From: Alphaproteobacteria bacterium UBA1002
GTDB taxonomy: Bacteria > Pseudomonadota > Alphaproteobacteria > Rickettsiales > UBA998
Length of the DNA stretch: 42,984 nucleotides
NCBI GenBank assembly: GCA_002291845.1
Contig: DBAU01000003.1
Span: forward strand, 1-42,984
Direction: 5' to 3'
Under the pieces are notes generated by a model. That model had not been told where the DNA came from. It did not search any database and worked only from the letters and a program-made list of their open reading frames with translations. Shown one piece after another: positions 31,475 to 38,867 of the stretch (position 1 is the first letter of the stretch; each line of letters opens with the position of its first letter). The position numbers and the translations under genes were made by a program.

Positions 31475-34210
31475 ATGAGCCTTTCGCTGGCACTGAATAA
31501 CGCGCTTACGGGTCTGAATGTGAATCAGAAGGCCCTGTCTGTGACGTCACAGAACATCGCAAATGCGAATACGGAAGGCTATTCCCGACAGATCATTCAG
31601 CAATCCGCGCAGTACATCAATGGCGTGGGCGTCGGTGTTCGCATCGACGACATCATGAGGAATGTGGATAAGTATCTGCAGCGCTCCCTGACGGTTCAAG
31701 GCTCTTCAGTTGGGCGAACGGAAACAATTAAAACCTATCATGATCGTTTGCAGGTCCTACTCGGGGAGCCCGGTGGCAACAACACACTGGATGAATATCT
31801 GGGTAATTTTTTTGATACGCTGCAGGCTTTAGCAGAGACTCCAGAACGTGTCTCTTTCCGCGAAGCGGCGGTGGATTCGGGTATCGTATTGGCACGGGAG
31901 ATTTCTTCTCTGGCAGCTGGACTACATGATCTTCGTCTGCAAGCCGACCTTGATTTGAAAGAAGGCGTGCGCACAGTAAATCTCGAACTGCAAAAAATTG
32001 ATTCTCTGAACGTGGCCATCAGCAATGCCAATGCGCTAGGAAACTCCACCGCTGGACTCATGGATCAGCTGGACCTGTCACTGGCCATCGTAGCAAATTA
32101 CATGGATATCTCGACCTATGTGCAGGAAAATGGCGCTGTGCATGTCTACACGGCCAACGGCATTGGTCTGGTAGATGATAACCTCTACCAACTGACCTAT
32201 CGCCAGGCCCGCGGCACGAATGACTTTATTGATGATGTAAGTCTTTCACCGCTTGAAGTGGTGCGCGTTAATGAGGATGGTTCCTTCAGTCGGGATAGAA
32301 CGACGCTCATTAGTGGCGGTCGCTCTGGTAGCGTGACTACTGTGCTTAATGATGGCCAGTTCCTTGGCCTCAAGCAGCTGCGTGATAAAATCATGCCAGA
32401 TATTATTGAGCAGCTGGACAATCTGGCCGCCATGATGCGCGATACCTTCAATGCGCTGCATAATGACGGCTCCAGTTTCCCCGGCACCTCGGAATTAAGT
32501 GGCACACGCAGCGTGCTTGCCAGCGATCGTAGTGACTGGTCCGGCTCGGTACGAATTGCCGTGCTGGACGGTCAGGGGCGTCCGGTTTTATCTCCGTATG
32601 GCGATGAGGCCTATACAGGCATTCGCCCACTCACCATGGATCTGACAAAGCTCAACAGCGGCTTTGGTAATGGACAACCAACGATGCAGACCATCGTGGA
32701 TGAAATCAATAATCATTTCTTCCCGCCTCCAGTGAAAGCCAAGCTGGGTAATCTCAACAACATACAGCTGGTTTCAAATACCAACACCTTGCCGGATATC
32801 CCTCCGCGTCTCACATTCGATTTTGATCTGGATAACATCTCCGCCACATCGTCGGAGTTCTTTGTCACCGGGATACGCGTGCTTGATGATACCGCCACCA
32901 ATATCACCAACGTGGTGGGAAGCACGCGCCCGCAAATTAGTCTGGATCTGGGCACAGAATACACCACAACATTCAACAGTGACATTGTGCGTGTAAACGC
33001 GGCCGGCCATGGCCTATCGACGGGCGATAAGGTGTTTCTCTCTGACCCCGGCGGCCCTGTAGACGGCATTCCGCAAGCGCTGATGACGGGCTATTTTGAA
33101 GTCATTAACGCCACCGCAGGCTATTTTGAAATCCGCGTCGCCGGTGTGGCAGCCACGGGCGGTACATTTGCGGCGGTCACACCCGGCGTCACGGCCATCC
33201 CCAAATGGGACGAAATTGCCGCCGGCGAGAAGCGTCGCGTGCGTGATCAGGGTACGGTCACGGTGGATTTCAGCGCGAATACGGCATCAGGCTACTACGA
33301 TATTGAGGTGGATGTCGGTGTCTATGATGGCACCATCGCCGCCGCACAGATTCCACGCTCCACCATCACATTCCGCGTCTTCAATAACAGCACGAACATG
33401 CTGAACGATCGGTTTAACAATGTGGCCGTCACCGGCGCAGGGCAGCGTGTTGTGGGAAGTACTTCGCAACCCTCATTGATTGCCAAGCTGGTTGATGAAA
33501 ATGGGGTTGAGCTTGCCAAGAATAACGGCGTGTATGTGGATCAACCGGGCTTCTTGAAGCTCGAAACATTTGATCCTGATCACACCATCAGCATCGATGA
33601 AATGAACAGCCGTCAACTTGGTATCACGTCCACCACCCCTACCGCGGCGGGGACCAATCGTGGTTTCTCACATTTCTTTGAACTGAATAACTTCTTCGAA
33701 AGTAATGCTCCAACAGCCACGGGCGACACCAAGCGCGGCAGTGCCATTAACCTGAAAGTGGAAGATCGGATTGTCGATAACGCAAACCTGATTTCGCTCG
33801 GCTCACTGGTGCGCACACGTCAATCCAGCGCCCCCGATGCCTTGCCACTCTACACCTATGAACGCAATATTGCGGATAATACTATTATCCAGTCACTTTC
33901 CAAGGTCGGGCTGAATCGCTTGTCATTTGATGCGGCGGGAGGCATCGCCGACGTAAGCCAGACGCTTGCAGGCTACACCGGGGAAATACTCGGCTTCCTT
34001 GCAGCAAACGCAGTGCAGGCTGAAGCCGATTTTGATGATACCCGTATCTTGTTTGAAGGCTTTCAGGAACGTCTGGACGCCATGAAAGGGGTCAATATTG
34101 ATGAAGAACTGGCCAACACCATTTTATATCAGCACGCCTACACGGCTTCGGCACGGATCGTAACCGTCACCGATGAATTGTTTCAGGTCTTGCTGGGAAT
34201 TGGACAGTAA
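31475..34210 (+). CDS. flgK: Hook-associated protein FlgK (HAP1), greatly enlarged
   Basis: A 911-residue hook-filament junction protein; about 450-650 is usual. The N-terminal D0 (LALNNALTGLNVNQKALSVT, then SQNIANANTEGYSRQI) and the HAP1 helical region to about residue 330 (MPDIIEQLDNLAAMMRDTFN, then ALHNDG) are conserved. The C-terminus has FQERLDAMKGVNIDEELANT with the DEE(L)ANT motif. Residues about 430-780 are extra beta-rich material, including the FCCH-like module at 501-565 (AAGHGLSTGDKVFLSD, DGIPQALMTGYFEVINATAG). It is followed by flgL after 34 bases. Confidence 0.95.
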   Translation: MSLSLALNNALTGLNVNQKALSVTSQNIANANTEGYSRQIIQQSAQYINGVGVGVRIDDIMRNVDKYLQRSLTVQGSSVGRTETIKTYHDRLQVLLGEPGGNNTLDEYLGNFFDTLQALAETPERVSFREAAVDSGIVLAREISSLAAGLHDLRLQADLDLKEGVRTVNLELQKIDSLNVAISNANALGNSTAGLMDQLDLSLAIVANYMDISTYVQENGAVHVYTANGIGLVDDNLYQLTYRQARGTNDFIDDVSLSPLEVVRVNEDGSFSRDRTTLISGGRSGSVTTVLNDGQFLGLKQLRDKIMPDIIEQLDNLAAMMRDTFNALHNDGSSFPGTSELSGTRSVLASDRSDWSGSVRIAVLDGQGRPVLSPYGDEAYTGIRPLTMDLTKLNSGFGNGQPTMQTIVDEINNHFFPPPVKAKLGNLNNIQLVSNTNTLPDIPPRLTFDFDLDNISATSSEFFVTGIRVLDDTATNITNVVGSTRPQISLDLGTEYTTTFNSDIVRVNAAGHGLSTGDKVFLSDPGGPVDGIPQALMTGYFEVINATAGYFEIRVAGVAATGGTFAAVTPGVTAIPKWDEIAAGEKRRVRDQGTVTVDFSANTASGYYDIEVDVGVYDGTIAAAQIPRSTITFRVFNNSTNMLNDRFNNVAVTGAGQRVVGSTSQPSLIAKLVDENGVELAKNNGVYVDQPGFLKLETFDPDHTISIDEMNSRQLGITSTTPTAAGTNRGFSHFFELNNFFESNAPTATGDTKRGSAINLKVEDRIVDNANLISLGSLVRTRQSSAPDALPLYTYERNIADNTIIQSLSKVGLNRLSFDAAGGIADVSQTLAGYTGEILGFLAANAVQAEADFDDTRILFEGFQERLDAMKGVNIDEELANTILYQHAYTASARIVTVTDELFQVLLGIGQ
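32975..33170 (+). other. FCCH-like beta module inside FlgK
   Basis: FlgK residues about 501-565 match the module in FlgE at 24147-24362: GHGLSTGDKV against GHPFTAGENL, DGIPQALMTGYFEVINATAG against DGVTAAELTGTFRVQSATAT, then FEIRV against VTIQV. The shared order and spacing suggest a common module. Confidence 0.5.
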
Positions 34211-34244
34211 TCACGTAGCGCCGATGGATTAAAAGGAGACCATT

Positions 34245-35162
34245 ATGCCAACCATCACCCGCATTAGCACCTATGCCGTACACCAACGGAGTCTTTCCGA
34301 TTTTAACAGCGTGCAGGCACGGATTGTGGATGTACAAGGGCAGATTTCCAGCGGCATCAAAGCACGCGATTTCAGCGGCCTCAACGGGCAGGTGGAGCAG
34401 TTTGTTGGGCTTGAAGCCACGATGCGTAAATCAAAAGCCTATATCAACGCCAACGAAGAATCCATCAGCCGCGTCCAGACCACGCGTAATGCGGTAGCTT
34501 CCAGCATCAATATCATTGATGACATTGAGAACTATCTCACCCTCCGGCGAAACCCGGCAAACGCAGACAACATTGCTTTCCAAGAGCAGATACGCAGCAT
34601 GCGAGTGGCGCTAGCAAAAGAACTGAACACCAACTTTAGCGGGCGCTTCCTGTTTGGAGGGACGCGCACTGATGTGCCGCCGGTGATTACCGAGCCCGCC
34701 ATTCCAGAAGCCTATGATCCGGGAGTACCTGACACCGCCTATTATCAGGGCTCAGAGGAAAACATCATCATCCGGCCCCAGGATAATTTTGAGACAGAAT
34801 TAAGTGTGCGCGCCGATGATCCAGCGTTCCAGAAAATTTTCAGTGCGATCTCGCAAGCGCTGGAAGGCGATACGGCCGATGATGATAGGATTCTTGCCGA
34901 TGCCATGGATCTGCTACAACAGGGTAAAGAGGAGGTCATCGCTCTGCAAACGCGGCTTGACGCCCAGATTGTTGATCTCAGGGACATCAATGAGCGGCAC
35001 AATTCGACCTTTCTTTATCTCAAAGGGGTAACCGAAGACATTGCCAATACAGACATTGTGGAAGCGTCAACGCAGATCGCGCTGGATCAGGCCGTACTGA
35101 ATGCCAGCTTTCAGGCCTTTGCAACCGTAACGCGTCTGCGTCTGACAGATTTCCTACGATAG
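34245..35162 (+). CDS. flgL: Hook-associated protein FlgL (HAP3)
   Basis: A 305-residue junction protein between FlgK and flagellin. The N-terminal flagellin-like helix contains VQGQISSGIKARDFSGLNGQ, and the C-terminal helix contains TDIVEASTQIALDQAVLNAS and FQAFATVTRLRLTDFLR. RFLFGGTRTDVPPV marks the usual surface region. Length is normal, so the enlargement seen in FlgE, FlgK and flagellin does not affect FlgL. Confidence 0.94.
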   Translation: MPTITRISTYAVHQRSLSDFNSVQARIVDVQGQISSGIKARDFSGLNGQVEQFVGLEATMRKSKAYINANEESISRVQTTRNAVASSINIIDDIENYLTLRRNPANADNIAFQEQIRSMRVALAKELNTNFSGRFLFGGTRTDVPPVITEPAIPEAYDPGVPDTAYYQGSEENIIIRPQDNFETELSVRADDPAFQKIFSAISQALEGDTADDDRILADAMDLLQQGKEEVIALQTRLDAQIVDLRDINERHNSTFLYLKGVTEDIANTDIVEASTQIALDQAVLNASFQAFATVTRLRLTDFLR

Positions 35163-35218
35163 ACAAACATAAACTTGTGATGAATTCACGGGTAGGATAA
35201 CACTAAGGGAGAGGAAGA

Positions 35219-35758
35219 ATGCCTGAGCTTCAGATGACCATGAGTAATGATACGTCCGGCCTGCTGGCCTCCTCCACAATGGATTCTGACGTTATGTCAG
35301 AGGGCCGCACGATTCAGACACGTTTCGGGGAAGTCACCCTTTCCCTGCATGACACGCTGACCTTGTCGCGAGGATTGCTCGGCTTTCCAAACCTTTCGCG
35401 CTATTGCGTGTTAGATTTTCCGCTACCCAAGTTTTCTAAATTCCGGCTGTTACAGTCCATTGAAGAAGAGCAGACCTCTTTCATCGTGCTGCCGCTTGAG
35501 CCGGCTCAACTCCGGACGCTGATTGATATGGCAGATCTCGAAGCGGCCATGCAGGAACTCGATATTTCTTCAGAGTATCTTCGGACGTTGCTGGTGGTCT
35601 CCGTTCATCGTTATGAAAATTATGTACGGCTATCCGTCAATGTTCGCGCACCGATTCTCATTCATGCGCAGCTGGGTAAGGCCACACAATTTGTGTTCGG
35701 TAATAGCAAATATTCCATTCAGCATTTCATCAGTGGTGAGCTGAGCGATCGGCTGTAA
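35219..35758 (+). CDS. fliW: Flagellar assembly factor FliW
   Basis: A 179-residue FliW with a 30-residue polar N-terminal extension. FliW binds flagellin and, in other bacteria, the translation regulator CsrA, so free flagellin controls its own synthesis. The family pattern is clear: TRFGEVTLSLHDTLTLSRGL, then LGFPNLSRYCVLD, LLQSIEEEQTSFIVLPLEP and VSVHRYENYVRLSVNVRAPI followed by LIH. No csrA gene is visible in the window. FliW is unusual beside FliX, since many alphaproteobacteria use FlbT/FlaF instead. Confidence 0.9.
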   Translation: MPELQMTMSNDTSGLLASSTMDSDVMSEGRTIQTRFGEVTLSLHDTLTLSRGLLGFPNLSRYCVLDFPLPKFSKFRLLQSIEEEQTSFIVLPLEPAQLRTLIDMADLEAAMQELDISSEYLRTLLVVSVHRYENYVRLSVNVRAPILIHAQLGKATQFVFGNSKYSIQHFISGELSDRL

Positions 35759-35786
35759 AAACCTTCACATCAGATAGGCTATTTTC

Positions 35787-37439
35787 ATGAATTCTTCTGC
35801 CCTTCCCCACCTATCTGCCAATGATCCGCTGGAACCAGATTACCTGAAAGCGGAGCAGTTGCTTGCGCAGAATATGTTGAAGGAAGCCGCCAATGTTTGT
35901 CAGGCAATGCTCAATGTGAATCCGCGCTACCATCGCGGGTTATTTTTGATGAGTAAATTATTCAGCAAGACCGGCAACACAGAAAAGTCACTTGAGTTTA
36001 TTGACAAAGCCATTGCGTATGCACCCGCGCCGGAAGCCAGCTTCTTTTATTTTCGCGGCAACGGGCGCTTCCTGAAAGATCAGCTGGAAGGGGCTGAGGA
36101 AGATTTTAAAAAAGCGCTCTCCCTCGATCCCAAAATGTCACTTGCCATGCTTTTGCTCGGCGCAACATACATCAAAATGAAGCAGTATGATTTTGCGGAA
36201 GATTATCTCAATAAAGCACGCAAGATGGGATTGCAGCCACAAGCCATTGAGCAGCTGGGCATCATGGAACAGTCGCGATTGAATGCCGATGCTGCACTCC
36301 AGCACTTCAATGCGCTGATTGAGCTCGCACCTGACTATGCCATGGCGTACATGCACCGTGCATCTTCCTACATGCAAAAAGAACAGTGGCACAAAGCAGC
36401 CGAAGACGCACAAAAAGCGCTCTCGCTCAACCCGTCACTTCATCACGCGGCCTATGTGTTGGCCCTGTCATCACTGGCATTGGGCAACATACAGCAGGCA
36501 GCGGACTCAGCGACCCGCGCAGTGGAGCTTCAACGCGGGCATCATGAAAGCTGGAAACTTTTATTTAAGGCCGTTCAGGCAAACGGGCAGCCTGAATTAG
36601 CTGTGAATGTACTGAAAGCATTGATTGAAAACTTCCCCGATGACCAAAACGCCTATTGCTCCATGCCGGGTTTGCTGATGGGACTTGGACGCGCGGAAGA
36701 AGCGCGTAGCTACATCGATAAAGCTCTTGAGTATCGCCCTGATGAGCCCTCTTTGAAGCATTTCAAAGCCATCCTCGACGGTAAAACGCCAGACAGCGCC
36801 GATGCCGATTATGTACGGGAGCTTTTCGATCAATTCGCGGATAGTTTCGACACCACCTTGCAACAAAAATTAGACTATCGCACGCCAGAAATACTTGCTG
36901 AAATATTGAAGCAGATTCTACTCGCTGATGGGCGCCAGAGCGAAACTCTCAGCTTGCTCGATCTGGGCTGCGGTACGGGCTTGGGTGCCGTGGCGATGGA
37001 ATCTTTCACGCGTGAACGGGTGGGCGTGGACCTTTCCACAAACATGCTTACAAAGGCGCAGGCGCGCGGACTCTACAGCCATTTGGAGGCCGCGGATATT
37101 GTCGCTTTTATGGCCAGTCAGCCGGCTGGATTCAGAGAATTAATTACGGCGGTGGACGTGCTGGTCTATATCGGTAATCTGGAGCATGTCTTTGCCGAGG
37201 CCTCGCGTTGCCTTGCTGCTGGAGGCTATTTTGCGCTCTCTGTGGAATCAGAAGAGGCATCTGGCCAGGATTTCACCGTGCGCCATTCTGGCCGCTTTGC
37301 GCATTCTCGCCGTTACATCGAAACATTGGCCGCCCGTTGCGGGCTTGCGGTGCGTGCACTGAAGGTGACGGCCCTGCGTAGCGAAATGCGACAGCCGATT
37401 GAGGGCTATGTGGTCGTTCTGCAGAAAGGCGGCGCATGA
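35787..37439 (+). CDS. TPR protein fused to a SAM-dependent methyltransferase
   Basis: A 550-residue two-part protein. Residues about 18-330 contain eight or so tetratricopeptide repeats (for example SLEFIDKAIAYAPAPEASFF and AAEDAQKALSLNPSLHHAAY). Residues about 345-550 are a class I methyltransferase with motif I LLDLGCGTGLGAVAM near 390-404, the acidic ribose contact in GVDLSTNML, and ITAVDVLVYIGNLEHVFAEA. This matches predicted TPR-containing methyltransferases. It overlaps fliB by ATGA and lies between fliW and flagellin. A role in modifying flagellin, its glycans or an assembly partner is inferred from context only. Confidence 0.85.
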   Translation: MNSSALPHLSANDPLEPDYLKAEQLLAQNMLKEAANVCQAMLNVNPRYHRGLFLMSKLFSKTGNTEKSLEFIDKAIAYAPAPEASFFYFRGNGRFLKDQLEGAEEDFKKALSLDPKMSLAMLLLGATYIKMKQYDFAEDYLNKARKMGLQPQAIEQLGIMEQSRLNADAALQHFNALIELAPDYAMAYMHRASSYMQKEQWHKAAEDAQKALSLNPSLHHAAYVLALSSLALGNIQQAADSATRAVELQRGHHESWKLLFKAVQANGQPELAVNVLKALIENFPDDQNAYCSMPGLLMGLGRAEEARSYIDKALEYRPDEPSLKHFKAILDGKTPDSADADYVRELFDQFADSFDTTLQQKLDYRTPEILAEILKQILLADGRQSETLSLLDLGCGTGLGAVAMESFTRERVGVDLSTNMLTKAQARGLYSHLEAADIVAFMASQPAGFRELITAVDVLVYIGNLEHVFAEASRCLAAGGYFALSVESEEASGQDFTVRHSGRFAHSRRYIETLAARCGLAVRALKVTALRSEMRQPIEGYVVVLQKGGA

Positions 37440-38665
37440 ATCAACCACTCGACATCACAAACTTTCTAGCGCCCTTCCAGTGTCTGGCAGAGCGCTGCGA
37501 AGATACGTGTTGCAAAGGGTGGGGCATGCAAGTGGATGTCGCCACGCGTGATAAATACGCCAAAGATGCCCCGGAATTGCTTGAAGCCGTGGATACCGGG
37601 GAATCCGAATTCATCATGAGGCGTGATCCGCAAACCGATTATTGCGTGCGTTTTGAGGGAGGACTTTGCGGGGTTCACCGTGATTATGGCACAAGTTTTC
37701 TAGGTGATGCCTGCCATTTTTATCCGCGCATCTCACGGCAGCTGGGAAACCATGCCAGTATGACAGCATCACTTTCCTGCCCGGAAGTCACCCGGCTTGC
37801 CTTGTTCAGTGAACCGACCGTCAGCTGGCAGGCCTCTAAAACCGATCGCCTGCCCTATTCACTCAAGGACTACCTGCCGGAGGGGCTGAGCAGTGAACAG
37901 GCGTGGAAAATTCATACCACGTGCGTGGATTTTGCTGGTAATGCCGAGTTATCACCTGAGCAGCTGATCGCTTGCTTTGTTTCAGTCGCCGCTTCGCTGG
38001 AGCGCCAGCCGCTGGCGAGCTGGCCGGACGCCATAGCCTTTTACCTTCGTATGGCGCCGGGACGCTTGCCAACACCAGAATCACAGGCCGCCGATCCGTT
38101 TAATCTGCTGCACATGATGTATGGCTTGCTTGGGGCTGCAAAGCCGACCGCGCGTCCCCGCCTGATGGAAACCCTTCAGACCATCGCCGATGCCCTCCAT
38201 GTATCATATCAGCCGGAGGCCGCAGCGATTGTGCTGGAAGATGACAGCACGACTCGCTGGATGATGATTGAGCAGCTCTGGTCAATGAATGGCGCGCCAA
38301 CTTATGCGCCCATTCTACGCCGCTGGGTACAAACACAACTGACCATGATGCTGTTTCCTTTTGCGGGTTTTGGTGCGTCCCTCTCCCAACGCGCGGTACT
38401 GCTGGGCGTCCGCTTTGCCATCACCCGTCTGGCTCTGATGTGCGCATATTTCACGCATGATGCATCCCTGTCTGCGGAGATGATTGTACGCATTGTGCAG
38501 AGCCTCTCTCGTTTTCTGGATCACCTTGCCGATCCCACCCTGTGCTTACGCATCTGTGAAGAGACAGGATGGGTTCGTGAATCCCGGTTGCGCGCCCTGG
38601 TTGGCGACACGGGTCAAAGTATTCCTCTATCGGCCTCTTTTTTGACGTTGGGTGTGGCAAATTGA
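37436..38665 (+). CDS. fliB: Flagellin lysine-N-methylase FliB
   Basis: A 409-residue FliB. Family members methylate surface lysines of flagellin. The N-terminal cysteine cluster, probably a metal-cluster site, reads FQCLAERCEDTCCKGWGMQV. Further cysteines are in TDYCVRFEGGLCGVHRDYG, GDACHFYPR and SLSCPEVTRLAL, the typical FliB order. It is translationally coupled to the TPR-methyltransferase and followed, 202 bases on, by its presumed substrate. FliB is patchily distributed, which hints at horizontal transfer of this modification module. Confidence 0.9.
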   Translation: MNQPLDITNFLAPFQCLAERCEDTCCKGWGMQVDVATRDKYAKDAPELLEAVDTGESEFIMRRDPQTDYCVRFEGGLCGVHRDYGTSFLGDACHFYPRISRQLGNHASMTASLSCPEVTRLALFSEPTVSWQASKTDRLPYSLKDYLPEGLSSEQAWKIHTTCVDFAGNAELSPEQLIACFVSVAASLERQPLASWPDAIAFYLRMAPGRLPTPESQAADPFNLLHMMYGLLGAAKPTARPRLMETLQTIADALHVSYQPEAAAIVLEDDSTTRWMMIEQLWSMNGAPTYAPILRRWVQTQLTMMLFPFAGFGASLSQRAVLLGVRFAITRLALMCAYFTHDASLSAEMIVRIVQSLSRFLDHLADPTLCLRICEETGWVRESRLRALVGDTGQSIPLSASFLTLGVAN

Positions 38666-38801
38666 CGTCATGACAAACGTGGAAAAGATGCCGTATAAAG
38701 GAAGGGCACATTGAAGAAGAGCACTCTGAAAAGCTTGTTATTTTTCAATGGCCTTCAATTATTAACGCAATCTTAACGGTTGTGGTTGATAATTGGAAAT
38801 G

Positions 38802-38816
38802 TGGTACTGTAAGTGC
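38802..38816 (+). promoter_or_regulatory. Sigma-54-like promoter of flagellin
   Basis: TGGTAC-TGTAA-GTGC matches TGGCAC-N5-TTGC at eight of ten positions and keeps GG-N10-GC. It is 52 bases before the flagellin start, after a 136-base gap from fliB. Sigma-54 control of flagellin is known in Caulobacter. Confidence 0.5.
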
Positions 38817-38867
38817 CATGTAACGAGCATGTAGCTCACACTCTAACCATCCAAGTAGGAGAACATC

